Below, piece after piece: positions 43,176-53,071 of a DNA stretch of 64,000 nt; positions within the stretch are counted from its first letter, which is position 1, and the number at the start of each line of letters is the position of its first letter. The stretch spans positions 16,596-80,595 of the forward strand of contig NZ_RYZZ01000018.1 in assembly GCF_003989135.1 (NCBI RefSeq), given 5' to 3'. Both the position numbers and the translations under genes were made by a program. Source of the stretch: Peribacillus cavernae. GTDB lineage: Bacteria > Bacillota > Bacilli > Bacillales > DSM-1321. Below the pieces are notes generated by a model. It made no database searches, was not told the DNA's origin, and saw only the letters and a list, made by a program, of their open reading frames with translations.

Positions 43176-44705
43176 ATGCCATTAAAGGAAAAACTCAATG
43201 AAACCGTTGAAACGATAAAAAAAGGCGGCTTGGAAAAATATCACGAAAAAAATACGGAAAAAGGGAAACTGTTCGTCCGTGAAAGATTGCACCTGTTATT
43301 CGATGAAGGGATCGAAATAGAAGATGCTTTTTTTGCCAATTGTATGAACGAAGGTCTGCCGGCGGACGGTGTCGTTACGGGACTTGGTAAAATCAACGGC
43401 CAGACAGTCTGTGTGATGGCAAACGACTCAACGGTAAAAGCAGGTTCATGGGGAGCCAGAACCGTTGAAAAGATCATCCGTATTCAGGAAACGGCGGAAA
43501 AACTACAGGTACCATTGCTGTATCTAGTCGACTCAGCCGGAGCACGCATCACCGACCAGGTTGAAATGTTTCCGGGAAGAAGGGGAGCCGGCAGAATCTT
43601 TTATAATCAAGTGAAGCTTTCCGGCAAGATTCCGCAAATTTGCCTGCTATTCGGCCCTTCTGCGGCCGGTGGAGCTTATATCCCGGCTTTCTGTGACATC
43701 GTTGTTATGGTCGAAGGTAATGCCTCGATGTATCTTGGATCACCGAGGATGGCTGAGATGGTAATCGGTGAAAAGGTAACTGAAGAGGAGATGGGCGGAG
43801 CGAAAATGCATTGTTCCGTTTCCGGATGCGGTGATGTGCTCGCGAAATCGGAACAGGAGGCGATTGAATTTGCCCGCCGTTATCTTACTTATTTCCCAGC
43901 CAATTTCCAGGAAAAACCTTCCGTGAAAGAACCGCAGCTTCCTGAAGAATTTGAAAAATCGATTGCGGATTTGCTTCCGGCTAACCAAAACGCCCCTTTT
44001 AATATGCATGACTTCATTGCCCGGATCATCGATGAGGGCTCATTTTGCGAAATCAAGAAATTATTCGCACCAGAACTAGTAACTGGACTTGCCCGGTTAA
44101 ACGGAAGGTCAATCGGGATCATCGCCAATCAGCCCCGTGTCAAAGGCGGCGTCTTGTTCCATGACTCAGCCGATAAGGCAGCGAAGTTTATTACGCTTTG
44201 CGATGCTTTCCATATTCCGCTGCTGTTTTTGGCGGATATTCCGGGCTTTATGATAGGCACGAAAGTGGAACAGGCCGGCATCATCCGCCACGGAGCAAAG
44301 ATGATTTCGGCGATGAGTGAAGCGACTGTGCCGAAAATTTCAGTCGTCGTCAGAAAGGCATATGGAGCTGGGCTTTATGCCATGGCGGGCCCGGCATTTG
44401 AACCCGACTGCTGCCTTGCACTGCCAACGGCATCGATTGCAGTCATGGGGCCGGAAGCTGCGGTCAATGCGGTATACGCTAATAAAATCAAGGAGCTGCC
44501 TCCAGAAGAGCGCAATGCTTTTATCGAGTTAAAACGTGAAGAATACAAAAAGGACATCGATATTTATCGGCTCGCATCAGAGATGATCATCGACCAAATT
44601 GTCCAGCCGGACGATCTTCGCAGTGAACTAATCAGCAGGTTCGATGCTTATATATCTAAGCAGCAAACCTTCACAACCCGTAAACATGGAGTGTATCCGG
44701 TATAA
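43176..44705 (+). CDS. yngE: Acyl-CoA carboxylase carboxyltransferase subunit (YngE)
   Basis: The 509-residue protein transfers carboxyl from biotin to an acyl-CoA, probably methylcrotonyl-CoA. Motifs are KLFVRERLHLLFDEG, LVDSAGARITDQVEMFPG, FGPSAAGGAYIPAFCD and FMIGTKVEQAGIIRHGAKMI. The two crotonase-like halves of the carboxyltransferase are fused, as in PccB/MccB. ATG 43176 follows AAGGAGGAGG. It is the last gene of the operon, before a very long hairpin. Confidence 0.92.
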   Translation: MPLKEKLNETVETIKKGGLEKYHEKNTEKGKLFVRERLHLLFDEGIEIEDAFFANCMNEGLPADGVVTGLGKINGQTVCVMANDSTVKAGSWGARTVEKIIRIQETAEKLQVPLLYLVDSAGARITDQVEMFPGRRGAGRIFYNQVKLSGKIPQICLLFGPSAAGGAYIPAFCDIVVMVEGNASMYLGSPRMAEMVIGEKVTEEEMGGAKMHCSVSGCGDVLAKSEQEAIEFARRYLTYFPANFQEKPSVKEPQLPEEFEKSIADLLPANQNAPFNMHDFIARIIDEGSFCEIKKLFAPELVTGLARLNGRSIGIIANQPRVKGGVLFHDSADKAAKFITLCDAFHIPLLFLADIPGFMIGTKVEQAGIIRHGAKMISAMSEATVPKISVVVRKAYGAGLYAMAGPAFEPDCCLALPTASIAVMGPEAAVNAVYANKIKELPPEERNAFIELKREEYKKDIDIYRLASEMIIDQIVQPDDLRSELISRFDAYISKQQTFTTRKHGVYPV

Positions 44706-44712
44706 AGGAATG

Positions 44713-44825
44713 GCCAATCCTGGCGGCAAGCAAGACGGAAGGATATATCCTGAAAGATTCATATATGTAGATACATAGTATTTCAGGCCAATCCTTTCCA
44801 TATTGCCAGGATTGGCTTTTTTTTT
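44713..44825 (+). terminator. Extra-long hairpin terminator after yngE
   Basis: GCCAATCCTGGC (44713-44724) pairs perfectly with GCCAGGATTGGC (44805-44816), followed by nine T residues. Further pairing inside includes GGAAGGAT with ATCCTTTCC and CCTGAAA with TTTCAGG, so most of 104 nt forms one long imperfect rod. This is unusually long for an intrinsic terminator. Confidence 0.75.
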
Positions 44826-45143
44826 GCAAATAAAAAAGTTTAAACTTCCTATTTGCATAAGTGCAACTACGCCTCTGTCTTCGCCTTTAGGGGCTCGGCA
44901 ATCGGCGAGTTTTCTTTACATTTTTGATGCAAAGTAGTTGAAATTATAAATAATTGGGTGTAAGTTAATTAGTAATTTTGATCATGAGCGAATCATCCAC
45001 GAGGCGTATGATATGATTAAAAAAGAAATGCCTAAAAAAACAAATCGCAATTCTTTTAGGCTATCCCAACTCTATCGGTTTAATAAAAATGAGACTTTAG
45101 ATTCGATTTACCATTAATGGTTCGCTAAAAATGGGGGGATACT
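44826..45143. other. Spacer before the NAD salvage operon
   Basis: No gene is visible. GCCTAAAA and TTTTAGGC (45031-45062) form a hairpin. ACCATTAATGGT (45110-45121) is a perfect 12-bp palindrome 13-23 nt before the start of pncA and might be an operator. The stretch 44860-44925 is GC richer than its surroundings and looks like unrelated sequence or a repeat. Confidence 0.4.
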
Positions 45144-46049
45144 ATGAAAACAAGTTTTGAAAAGATTGTTGATGTACAGGCCATCGGCGGACGAAATCCC
45201 GAGAAAATCAATGATTTGTCAGCGTTTGCAAGATCAGAGAGCTTTCCACCGTCCGCCGCGGATACTGAAAGAGTATTGTTCGTGGGGATTGATTTCCAAA
45301 ACGATTTTATGGAAAATGGTGAGCTCGGTGTTCCTCATTCACATCGCGATATTGAGAATGCAACAAAGTTTATTTATCACAATTTAGAAAAAATAACGAC
45401 CATAGCAGTTTCCATTGACACCCACCAGCCAAAGCAAATATTCCATCCATTCTGGTGGGTTGACGGAAGCGGCAAACACCCGGAGCCATTGACAATAATT
45501 ACTTTAGAGGATGTAGAGGGAGGTAAATGGACACCGGCAGAAAAATATGAAGAAAGTCTGGAATATGTCCGTAATCTCGAAAAGTCAGGAAAAAAGCAAT
45601 TATGTATATGGCCTTTTCATTGTATTCAGGGAACAACAGGTGCGGCCTTAGAAAGTCAATTTTCGAATATGATCCACTTTCATTCGTTTGCAAGAAATGC
45701 TAATTTACAAAAGATCGTAAAAGGACTTGATCCATTAAGCGAAATGTATGGGATTATCAAACCGGAGTATGATCGTGATCACTATTGCAATCACCAGTTT
45801 TTAGAATCCTTGAAGACTTATGACAAAATTATCGTTGCCGGAGAAGCAAAATCCCACTGTGTCTTGGAATCGGTAAAACAAATCGCCGAACATTACGCAG
45901 ACAACAGGGAAATTACCTCGAGAATCTTTTTATTGGAGGATTGTATGTCTCCCATCCCAGGCTTCGAAAAAGTCACAGCGGAAGAATTTAATCGTTTAAG
46001 GAACCAATATAAAGTGAACATAGTAACGTCTGAGAGCTTCACATTATAA
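45144..46049 (+). CDS. pncA: Nicotinamidase-like cysteine hydrolase
   Basis: The 301-residue isochorismatase-family protein contains LFVGIDFQNDFMENGELGV with the catalytic Asp, DTHQPKQIFHPFWW with metal-binding His/Asp residues, and GEAKSHCVLES with the nucleophilic Cys. It would deamidate nicotinamide to nicotinate, feeding the next gene. It is longer than B. subtilis PncA (about 180 residues) through an N-terminal 40-residue extension and inserts, resembling the longer fungal and actinobacterial forms. ATG 45144 follows GGGGGG. First gene of the operon. Confidence 0.85.
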   Translation: MKTSFEKIVDVQAIGGRNPEKINDLSAFARSESFPPSAADTERVLFVGIDFQNDFMENGELGVPHSHRDIENATKFIYHNLEKITTIAVSIDTHQPKQIFHPFWWVDGSGKHPEPLTIITLEDVEGGKWTPAEKYEESLEYVRNLEKSGKKQLCIWPFHCIQGTTGAALESQFSNMIHFHSFARNANLQKIVKGLDPLSEMYGIIKPEYDRDHYCNHQFLESLKTYDKIIVAGEAKSHCVLESVKQIAEHYADNREITSRIFLLEDCMSPIPGFEKVTAEEFNRLRNQYKVNIVTSESFTL

Positions 46050-46079
46050 GCTCCTTATTAAAACCGGAGGAAAAAGAAA

Positions 46080-47552
46080 ATGTACCCTAAATATGTAGAT
46101 GATAGCCACGGTCTTCATACTGATCTATATCAAATCAACATGACGCAAACGTATTGGGAGGACGATATACATAACCGTACAGCCGTTTTTGAATTGTTTT
46201 TTAGAAAGCTGCCATTTAGCAGCGGATATGCCATTTTTGCAGGACTCGAAAAAATTATTCATTATCTTAGTAATTTCCATTTTTCCGAGACAGATATTCA
46301 ATATCTGAGTGATGATTTAGGATATGAAGCGAACTTTTTGCAGTATTTACGGGAGCTTCGCTTTACCGGAAATATTCGCTGTATGAAAGAAGGAGAATTG
46401 GTGTTCGGCAATGAGCCCATTCTGCGTGTGGAAGCGCCGCTTGGGGAGGCACAGTTAATTGAGACGGCCCTGTTGAACATAATCAATTATCAAACTCTTG
46501 TCGCAACAAAAGCATCACGGATCAAGCAGGTGCTCAGTGATGAGTCGGCATTGGAATTCGGCAGCCGCCGCGCCCAGGAAATGGATGCGGCCATCTGGGG
46601 AGCGCGTGCCGCTTATATTGCCGGATTTGATGCCACGAGCAACGTCCGTGCCGGTAAGTTGTTTGGAATACCGGTATCGGGAACCCACGCCCATGCATTG
46701 ATCCAGGCTTATAAAGATGAATACATAGCCTTCCATAAATATGCTAGCTCTCACAAAGATTGTGTATTCCTCGTCGATACCTATGATACGCTGCGTTCAG
46801 GCGTACCGAATGCGATCCGTGTGGCAAAAGAGCTTGGCGATAAGATCAATTTTAAAGGAATCCGCCTCGATAGTGGAGACCTAGCCTATTTGTCAAAAGA
46901 AACGAGAAAGATGCTCGATGAAGCCGGTTTTACAGAAACAAAAATTGTCGCTTCCAACGATTTAGATGAATATACGATTATCAATCTGAAAGCCCAGGGG
47001 GCACAAATCGATATTTGGGGCATTGGTACAAAATTGATTACAGCCTATGACCAGCCAGCGCTTGGTGCCGTTTATAAATTGGTTTCAATCGAGGATGAAA
47101 AAGGGAATATGGTGGATACGATCAAGATTTCTGCCAATCCTGAAAAAGTCTCGACACCTGGCTTAAAAAGGGTATATCGCATTATCAATCGTGAGAATAA
47201 GCACTCAGAGGGAGATTATATTGCGATGGAAGACGAAATGCCGGACGAGGAAGAAAAGCTGAAAATGTTCCATCCGGTCCATACTTTTTTGAGTAAAGAT
47301 GTCACCGATTTTAAAGCAGTAGACCTCCAGGAGGACATTTTTACTAACGGCCGTTTAGTATACGATTCCCCCGACATGGAAGAAATTCGGCAATACGCAA
47401 AGAACAATCTTTGCCTGTTGTGGCCTGAGTATAAGCGTGCGCTGAATCCAGAAGAGTATCCGGTCGACTTAAGCCAAAAATGCTGGGAAAATAAAATGAG
47501 GAACATTGAAGAAGTAAAACAAAAAGTAGAAGCAATGAAAAAACAGGTGTAA
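46080..47552 (+). CDS. pncB: Nicotinate phosphoribosyltransferase
   Basis: It converts nicotinate and PRPP to nicotinate mononucleotide. The 490-residue protein shows [40 protein letters not shown] in two overlapping blocks, [13 protein letters not shown] and the PRPP-site region [18 protein letters not shown] 46080 follows CCGGAGG, 31 nt after pncA. It belongs to the pncA-pncB-nadE salvage operon. Confidence 0.94.
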   Translation: MYPKYVDDSHGLHTDLYQINMTQTYWEDDIHNRTAVFELFFRKLPFSSGYAIFAGLEKIIHYLSNFHFSETDIQYLSDDLGYEANFLQYLRELRFTGNIRCMKEGELVFGNEPILRVEAPLGEAQLIETALLNIINYQTLVATKASRIKQVLSDESALEFGSRRAQEMDAAIWGARAAYIAGFDATSNVRAGKLFGIPVSGTHAHALIQAYKDEYIAFHKYASSHKDCVFLVDTYDTLRSGVPNAIRVAKELGDKINFKGIRLDSGDLAYLSKETRKMLDEAGFTETKIVASNDLDEYTIINLKAQGAQIDIWGIGTKLITAYDQPALGAVYKLVSIEDEKGNMVDTIKISANPEKVSTPGLKRVYRIINRENKHSEGDYIAMEDEMPDEEEKLKMFHPVHTFLSKDVTDFKAVDLQEDIFTNGRLVYDSPDMEEIRQYAKNNLCLLWPEYKRALNPEEYPVDLSQKCWENKMRNIEEVKQKVEAMKKQV

Positions 47553-47589
47553 CACAGGAAAAACAAAAACGAAAGAGAGGGAGTTGCAA

Positions 47590-48420
47590 ATGCGCCCATT
47601 ACAAAAGCAAATCATCGAAACATTGCTTGCACAGCCTTCTATCGACCCGGAAACAGAGTTCAGAAGAAGTGTTGATTTTTTAAAGGATTATCTTACACGA
47701 TATTCTATGTTAAAAAGCCTTGTATTAGGAATTTCGGGTGGCCAGGATTCGACATTAGGCGGCTATATGGCCCAAACTGCAGTAAATGAATTAAATGAAG
47801 AAAAAGGAAATAATGAATACCAATTTATTGCAGTCAGTCTTCCATATGGTGTTCAGATAGACGAAGCAGACCGCCAGCAAGCGTTAGAATTCATGAATCC
47901 GAGCCGGACTGTAACGGTAAACATCAAACCGGCCGTCGATGCAAGTGTCCGGGCTGTAGAGGAAGCGACAGGAGAAGAACTGTCAAATTTCCTTAAAGGG
48001 AATGTAAAAGCAAGAGAACGGATGAAAGTGCAATATGACCTTGCCGGCATGTATCATGGGGTTGTACTGGGAACGGACCACGCAGCCGAGGCAATCACAG
48101 GGTTTTTCACGAAGCACGGCGACGGCGCAGCAGACTTGGTGCCGTTATTCCGTCTAAATAAGAGACAGGGAAGGGCAATCCTGAAATTTGTCGGTGTGCC
48201 TGAGAGACTTTATCTAAAAATACCAACTGCTGATTTAGAGGACGATAAGCCGCTGATCCCGGATGAAGTGGCGCTTGGTGTGTCCTACGATGAAATCGAT
48301 GATTATTTGGAGGGCAAAGAAATAAGGGAAGAAGCAGCTGCAAAAATTGAAGGCTGGTATTTGAAAACGGAGCATAAACGTAATCCGTCCATCAATGTAT
48401 TGGATGAATGGTGGAAATAA
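47590..48420 (+). CDS. nadE: NH3-dependent NAD+ synthetase
   Basis: It amidates deamido-NAD to NAD with ATP. The 276-residue protein has the PP-loop [14 protein letters not shown] near residue 50, the acceptor region [19 protein letters not shown] and the C-terminal [21 protein letters not shown] 47590 follows GAGAGGGAG. The third gene of the salvage operon, it closes the route nicotinamide to NAD with a nadD presumably elsewhere. Confidence 0.95.
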   Translation: MRPLQKQIIETLLAQPSIDPETEFRRSVDFLKDYLTRYSMLKSLVLGISGGQDSTLGGYMAQTAVNELNEEKGNNEYQFIAVSLPYGVQIDEADRQQALEFMNPSRTVTVNIKPAVDASVRAVEEATGEELSNFLKGNVKARERMKVQYDLAGMYHGVVLGTDHAAEAITGFFTKHGDGAADLVPLFRLNKRQGRAILKFVGVPERLYLKIPTADLEDDKPLIPDEVALGVSYDEIDDYLEGKEIREEAAAKIEGWYLKTEHKRNPSINVLDEWWK

Positions 48421-48444
48421 GCCTGCGAACAAGCAGGCTTTTTA
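48419..48444 (+). terminator. Terminator of nadE
   Basis: AAGCCTGC pairs with GCAGGCTT around a 6-nt loop, followed by TTT. It overlaps the nadE stop. Confidence 0.8.
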
Positions 48445-48445
48445 C

Positions 48446-48907
48446 TCATTCAAACAGCTTAACATCAATGCTGCAGCCGTTTACAGTCAACAGAGCATGG
48501 ATCTGTCCCCGGTGGTGGTAATAGTGAGATAGTATCTCCAGAAGCCATTCAAAACGTGTATACACTATGCCCCAATAGGAAGGCTTCTCTTCTCTCAATT
48601 GGCTTTCTGTGAAGTTATTTACTTTTTCATTTAGAAATGAAAAACTATCTCTCATATATCCCTTGATGTCTTGCTTGGTAAAAGGCTGTGCCTGAGTGTA
48701 AAACTCCGACATATCTTCTTGAGAGTACCCTTCCATAATATAGTAGTCAGCTTTGCAAAGGACAGCGAGATGGACAAACATATCCCTGATCGGCCTTTTA
48801 TTCTCTGCTGGCCTCCAATCAAGCAGCTCATCGGGAGTCTGTTCAAGCATGTCTATCGCTGAATTTACAGCGACAGCAAGCTGATGCAGCATTTTTTTTA
48901 CATACAT
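48446..48907 (-). CDS. DinB-like four-helix protein
   Basis: This 153-residue protein belongs to the DinB/YfiT-type superfamily. The pattern AVNSAIDMLEQTPDELLDWRP, MFVHLAVLCKADYY and ILSHYYHHRGQIHALL places three His residues as a possible metal site. Members include thiol transferases and stress proteins, so no specific reaction can be given. The ATG at 48907 (MYVKKM) is preferred, with 48919 possible. It converges on nadE. Confidence 0.8.
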   Translation of the reverse strand: MYVKKMLHQLAVAVNSAIDMLEQTPDELLDWRPAENKRPIRDMFVHLAVLCKADYYIMEGYSQEDMSEFYTQAQPFTKQDIKGYMRDSFSFLNEKVNNFTESQLREEKPSYWGIVYTRFEWLLEILSHYYHHRGQIHALLTVNGCSIDVKLFE

Positions 48908-48976
48908 AGTAATCACCATCTTGTTTTCTTTATTCTAACGTATATATAGATAAAATGATCAAGGAGGAACAAAAAT

Positions 48977-49654
48977 ATGATGAATATAGCAATTTCCTGG
49001 AGCGGTGGTAAAGACGGATGTATCGCGCTGCATAGATTAATAGAACAGGGTCATTCAGTAAAGTGCCTATTTACCACGCTGCCCGAGGATATTGACGGCA
49101 GAACTTTTGGACATGGAGAAAAAGCGGAATCTATTAAACTTCAAGCTAAAGCCCTTGGCATCCCGGTGGAATTCATCGGCTGTTCCTTTAAAAGCTATAC
49201 AGAAGACGTAAAAAAGGCTCTTGTAGCTTTAAAGAATATATATGGATTGAATGCTGCAGCTTTTGGTGATTTATACTTACAAGAGCATCGGGATTGGGGC
49301 GAAGACGTCTGCAGGGAAATCGGATTGGAAGCCATTTATCCGCTATGGATGCAGGAAAGCGAGGCTTTAAGCGCCCTGCAGATATTCGTAAACTCGGGTT
49401 ATCAGGCAACCGTTATCCGTATCCGGGAAGAGAAATTGGCAGACTCATGGCTTGGCCGTGAAGTAGATGAGGAGTTTTTCACTGATATTCAAAGAGAAGC
49501 TGTTTGCCCAATGGGGGAGGCAGGGGAATACCATACATTTGTATATGATGGGCCACTCTTTAAGAAGAAAATCGAATTTACTAAAGGGGAAACGATCCAG
49601 CTTGAAACGTCCAAGAGGATGGAGATTGAAAGCCTGCGATTAAGAGAGAAGTAA
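48977..49654 (+). CDS. Dph6-like PP-loop ATPase (adenine nucleotide alpha hydrolase)
   Basis: The 225-residue protein begins with the PP-loop AISWSGGKDGCIALHRL and contains KAESIKLQAKALGIPVEF, AAFGDLYLQEHRDWGEDVC and MGEAGEYHTFVYDGPLF. This is the MJ0570/diphthine-ammonia-ligase-like family. Bacteria lack diphthamide, so the substrate is unknown. ATG 48977 follows AAGGAGGAAC. A monocistronic gene divergent from the DinB-like gene. Confidence 0.85.
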   Translation: MMNIAISWSGGKDGCIALHRLIEQGHSVKCLFTTLPEDIDGRTFGHGEKAESIKLQAKALGIPVEFIGCSFKSYTEDVKKALVALKNIYGLNAAAFGDLYLQEHRDWGEDVCREIGLEAIYPLWMQESEALSALQIFVNSGYQATVIRIREEKLADSWLGREVDEEFFTDIQREAVCPMGEAGEYHTFVYDGPLFKKKIEFTKGETIQLETSKRMEIESLRLREK

Positions 49655-49859
49655 GAAACGACTTTGCACCTAAGGAGGGCTCCTAGGGGTTGGACTTTTC
49701 CGCATAGAAGAATGGGCTCAATCTGTAGGTGGTACGATTGAGAATTCAATCGGCTAGTCGGTAAAGGGACAAAAACATTTTGGAAGTACCGAATTAAATC
49801 AAACCAAATAACAGGATGCCGGGAGGGCGTCCTGTTTTTAGAGCTTTCTATCCTCTTTT
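49655..49859 (+). other. Spacer with terminator after the Dph6-like gene
   Basis: ACAGGATGCC and GGGCGTCCTGT (49811-49835) form a hairpin followed by TTTTT. Upstream, 49700-49800 encodes short frames resembling eroded coding sequence but no family is recognised. Confidence 0.55.
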
Positions 49860-50129
49860 TTATCCCGCATGATCTGGGGATAATTGAAGAGCTATCTGTG
49901 GGAAATGATCTCCTTTTGTATCTTCGGAAATTCTTTTAAATCCGGGCCTTTTTTTTATAATGGGCTGTCTGCCTTGTTCAGCAGCCTTAGCCATGGTTTC
50001 AAAAACGAGCAGCAATTGGGCAAGGCTTTCATCAGGTAAAGTCTGCCCTTTCATGTTTTTAAAGCATGAAAGGAAGTGAATGTATTTCCAGCCAATGAAA
50101 AACATTAATGTATTGGGACGGAAAGCCAC
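49860..50129 (-). CDS. Hypothetical protein (89 aa)
   Basis: This reads on the minus strand from GTG 50129, preceded by AAAGGG at 8-nt spacing. The sequence has a hydrophobic N-terminal part with Trp/Phe (NTLMFFIGWKYIHFLSCF) and a polar C-terminal part (TLPDESLAQLLLVFETMAKA, then PIIKKRPGFKRI). I recognise no family. The in-frame ATG (residue 26) gives an alternative short form. It is moderately likely to be a real gene because the ribosome binding site is good and no opposite gene competes. Confidence 0.5.
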   Translation of the reverse strand: MAFRPNTLMFFIGWKYIHFLSCFKNMKGQTLPDESLAQLLLVFETMAKAAEQGRQPIIKKRPGFKRISEDTKGDHFPQIALQLSPDHAG

Positions 50130-50224
50130 TTTTATTACCCTTTACATCAATGTTTTATTTCTACTTAATGTAGTGAATACTGTTTATAGTCATTTAAGCA
50201 TTTGATACTCGAGAGGAGAAATAC

Positions 50225-50680
50225 ATGCTTCAGTACCTAATTGTTGGATTTATTCTGCCATGCATTTTGGTTTTTTACCTTTATCTAAAAATCCCAAAGT
50301 TTATAATTATTTTTTATCCCATTGGAATAACAGCAGCTTTATTGATTAATGATTGGGGTTTTAATTATTTTTGGAAATTAAAACATACCTTTAATGAATT
50401 ATCTTTGTCTGCTCTTCCTTTTAATTTGGGACTTTTTCCTACTCTAGGATGTTTGTTTATAGGTTCTATTCACTATCATAAGTTAAATATGTTAGCTGCA
50501 TTTTTGATTTTTACAGGTTTCACCACATTGATAGAGTTTTTTGGAGTTTTGGCAGGTGAAGTAATATATAGGAACGGATGGAATATACTTTGGACAGCAC
50601 TCAGCTATTTTACCGCTTACATTATTGCATATATTTATTATAAGTTAGTAATCAGATACAAAATATTGCAATCCAATTAA
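50225..50680 (+). CDS. CBO0543-type membrane protein
   Basis: The 151-residue hydrophobic protein has about five TM helices (first at residues 3-22) with the short motif NDWGFNYFWKLKHTFNELSL, as in the CBO0543 family of sporulating Firmicutes. Function is unknown. ATG 50225 follows GAGAGGAG. Low GC and codon use are more A/T rich than its neighbours, so recent acquisition is possible. Confidence 0.8.
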   Translation: MLQYLIVGFILPCILVFYLYLKIPKFIIIFYPIGITAALLINDWGFNYFWKLKHTFNELSLSALPFNLGLFPTLGCLFIGSIHYHKLNMLAAFLIFTGFTTLIEFFGVLAGEVIYRNGWNILWTALSYFTAYIIAYIYYKLVIRYKILQSN

Positions 50681-50747
50681 TCAGCGATAGTGGTTTAGAA
50701 GTGTTTTCAATGGAATTACTTACTTTTGCTCCAATTGGTCCATACCA

Positions 50748-51746
50748 CTAAGCATTCCAAGGTCCAAGGATCTTACGTAATTTTTGCGATTTTTGATGGT
50801 TCAGTTTTAGCATTCCATTTCCTTCTTCTGACTTTGAATAGCCTAAGGGAACTGTATTTTTTATAAGCTGTTTAAAAATCTCTGGTTCGGATAAAGGTAG
50901 GTTCCGTTTTTTTTCATATTTTTCTATCAGCAGGGCCAGCGCACCTGATACGTGTGGGACAGCCATTGATGTACCTGATAAAGTAGCATATTGATTACCA
51001 GGGTAGGCTGATACAATTTGTTCCCCAGGAGCTACTAAGTCCAATTCACTATTAGAATTACTAAATCCTGAGTGGCGCCGAAGTAAGTTAACAGAACCTA
51101 CTTCGACTACTTCTTGATACGCACCTGGATAATTGTATTCATTGGATTGTGAATTTCCATCCCCTTCGTTTCCTGCTGCGCATACGACGATCATATTATT
51201 TTGTACAGCTTTTTTGATAGCAGAATGTAAGGAAGGATTGTTATCTGACCCGCCTAATGACATGGAAATAATTCTTACCTTTTCCCCTTGGGGACCCGTC
51301 CATTTAATTGCATAGTTAATAGCGGAAGTAATATGTTCCGTTTCGCCTTCTCCTGACCCAGTTAATACTTTCAACACAAGCAATTTTGCTTTGGGTGCTG
51401 CACCTACAACCCCAGAACCATTCTCCGACGCTGCTATCGTTCCGCATACATGAGTCCCATGTCCATTATTATCAGAATAATTGGCATGATCTCGATTATA
51501 ATCGCTTGTAAAATTGTAACCATCAATGATTTGCCCAGTTAAATCAGGATGATCCATTTGGCAGCCTGTGTCTAAAACAGCTATCACAATATTTTCTCCC
51601 TTCCATCCTTCTTTCCAAATAGATGGCGCTCGAATCAGTCTGATTCCTGGTGGAATTTCAGACATGTTTTTACTAACTCCTTCGACATGGAAGGGTATTA
51701 AATGAAATTTTGACAAACCTCTCATCTCCCTTTGTTTATCCGGCAT
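50748..51746 (-). CDS. isp: Intracellular subtilisin-like serine protease (IspA type)
   Basis: The 332-residue S8 peptidase has the catalytic triad in IAVLDTGCQMDHPDL (Asp), DNNGHGTHVCGTIAA (His) and TLSGTSMAVPHVSGAL (Ser). There is no signal peptide. The N terminus has IPFHVEGVSKNMSEIPPGI, the short inhibitory propeptide type of intracellular subtilisins such as B. subtilis IspA. The start is uncertain: ATG 51746 has no strong site, while ATG 51725 or a TTG at about 51716 lie behind AAAGGGAG. It should act on cytoplasmic proteins, often around sporulation. Confidence 0.9.
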   Translation of the reverse strand: MPDKQREMRGLSKFHLIPFHVEGVSKNMSEIPPGIRLIRAPSIWKEGWKGENIVIAVLDTGCQMDHPDLTGQIIDGYNFTSDYNRDHANYSDNNGHGTHVCGTIAASENGSGVVGAAPKAKLLVLKVLTGSGEGETEHITSAINYAIKWTGPQGEKVRIISMSLGGSDNNPSLHSAIKKAVQNNMIVVCAAGNEGDGNSQSNEYNYPGAYQEVVEVGSVNLLRRHSGFSNSNSELDLVAPGEQIVSAYPGNQYATLSGTSMAVPHVSGALALLIEKYEKKRNLPLSEPEIFKQLIKNTVPLGYSKSEEGNGMLKLNHQKSQKLRKILGPWNA

Positions 51747-51986
51747 TCAAGAGCAGAATACCCTGTTCATATAAATAAATCGGGCATTTCTGCCTGCGAG
51801 AGCCAGGCTGGTTTCAACTTATAATCCATGTGGATTGAAACCTTTCTTCATGCTATGAAGGAAGACAAGCATTTGATAGAACCTTTGTCTAATTTTTGTA
51901 AAATCACTGCTCAAATTTTAATCCGGTGATGAATTTGTATCAAAAAATAACTATCTTTCCCTGTGTGATAAGGGTAAAAAAACAAA

Positions 51987-52034
51987 ACGTGTACTGGATT
52001 TTCCTCCAAATCGTTGGAGGATTCCAGTACACGT
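51987..52034 (-). terminator. Strong hairpin terminator (minus strand)
   Basis: ACGTGTACTGGA with TCCAGTACACGT encloses TCCTCCAA with TTGGAGGA. On the minus strand TTTTGTTTTTTT follows, so it ends the ligase remnant transcript. 51747-51986 shows no gene. Confidence 0.8.
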
Positions 52035-52059
52035 CTAGACACTATAAAGATATCATTCT

Positions 52060-52300
52060 TCTTTTAAGGAGTAACCGTCCCTTTATTAAGTAATCTGATA
52101 GCTTCCAAAGCATCCGGGTTTTCAGGTGAAGATAGATCACCGGATGGCTTATTCAAATAAGCTGATTTGATGACCCGGCGCATTACCTTTCCGTTCCTTG
52201 TTTTGGAAGCTCAGCAACGAAGTGAATTTCTTTTGGCTGTAAAGATTTGCCGAGGTGCTTTACGACAAGCTGGTAAAGTTCCTGATTAAGTTTTAAGAAT
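52060..52300 (-). pseudogene. C-terminal fragment of an AMP-binding acyl-CoA synthetase
   Basis: The minus strand gives ELYQLVVKHLGKSLQPKEIH and FVAELPKQGTER, then a frameshift to KVMRRVIKSAYLNKPSGDL and ALEAIRLLNKGTVTP. The GKVMRRVIK segment carries the catalytic Lys of acetyl-CoA-synthetase-like enzymes. About 80 residues of the C-terminal domain remain, with at least one frameshift. The strong terminator after it is intact. Confidence 0.7.
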
Positions 52301-52429
52301 GAGTACTCGCTATTTTTAATAGAAATTCTCAGGTTGAATCACTTCATATGTATGTATCACTTAAAAACGCAGATGCTAATCATATTGACGAAACAGGCAT
52401 AAAATTATCCCTTTCTTTAGTTGAGTAAT

Positions 52430-52671
52430 ATAATTATTCATAGGATTTAGGCAATGACTTTTATAGCTTGTGGCTTGAAGATACATTAAGCTATTCTTGC
52501 GTCTATTTCAAAACAGCTGAAGACACTTTGTATGAGGCACAGATGAATAAAATCCTTCACATTTTGAAAAAGTTAAACTTAAAGCCTGGACAAAAACAGT
52601 TTGATATCGGATGCGGCTGGGGTTACTTGATTATCGAGGCAGCCAAACTTTACAATGTAATATCTTTATAA
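52430..52671 (+). pseudogene. Cyclopropane-fatty-acid synthase fragment
   Basis: The reading DLGNDFYSLWLEDTLSYSCV and the SAM-binding stretch FDIGCGWGYLIIEAAKLYNV match the CFA synthase N-terminal and SAM motifs. An in-frame stop precedes DLGN and the frame ends early, so only about 75 residues survive. Confidence 0.7.
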
Positions 52672-52718
52672 ATAATAAGCTTCTGCTAGCTAAGAGGCAC
52701 ATTAAGGAGAGATAGAAT

Positions 52719-53006
52719 TTGGTTAATGAGATTATATTAAATGACACAACGATACAGGTAACAGCCTATCAAGAAGAAGTGGCTCAAGGGACGGGAGCAC
52801 CGAAAATCAGCTTTGATTTTAAGGTGAAGACCAATGAATATCATGATATCACCACCTTGCTGTATAAAGGCGAATTTCATGTAAAAGTGCCGGAAAGAGA
52901 GCTGGAATTTGAAGGGACCATCTCGAAATACTATACCTCTGTTACTGATCTGTACAAAGAGAACCAGGTTGGGGACTTTCATTTGGAGCTTACGAAAAAA
53001 ATATAA
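52719..53006 (+). CDS. DUF3219-family protein (YkvR type)
   Basis: The 95-residue protein begins VNEIILNDTTIQVTAYQEEV and continues with alternating beta strands (ISFDFKVKTNEYHDITTLLY, FHVKVPERELEFEGTI). This matches the Bacillus DUF3219/YkvR family, of unknown function. The TTG at 52719 follows AAGGAGAGATAGAAT. It is followed by a strong terminator at 53035. Confidence 0.75.
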   Translation: MVNEIILNDTTIQVTAYQEEVAQGTGAPKISFDFKVKTNEYHDITTLLYKGEFHVKVPERELEFEGTISKYYTSVTDLYKENQVGDFHLELTKKI

Positions 53007-53034
53007 ATCCTAGATCCGAGGATTATTGTATTAA

Positions 53035-53071
53035 AAATAAGAGAAGGTATAAATTTTACCTTCTCTTATTT
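53035..53071. terminator. Terminator of the DUF3219 gene
   Basis: AAATAAGAGAAGGTA and TACCTTCTCTTATTT form a 15-bp perfect stem. Confidence 0.85.
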
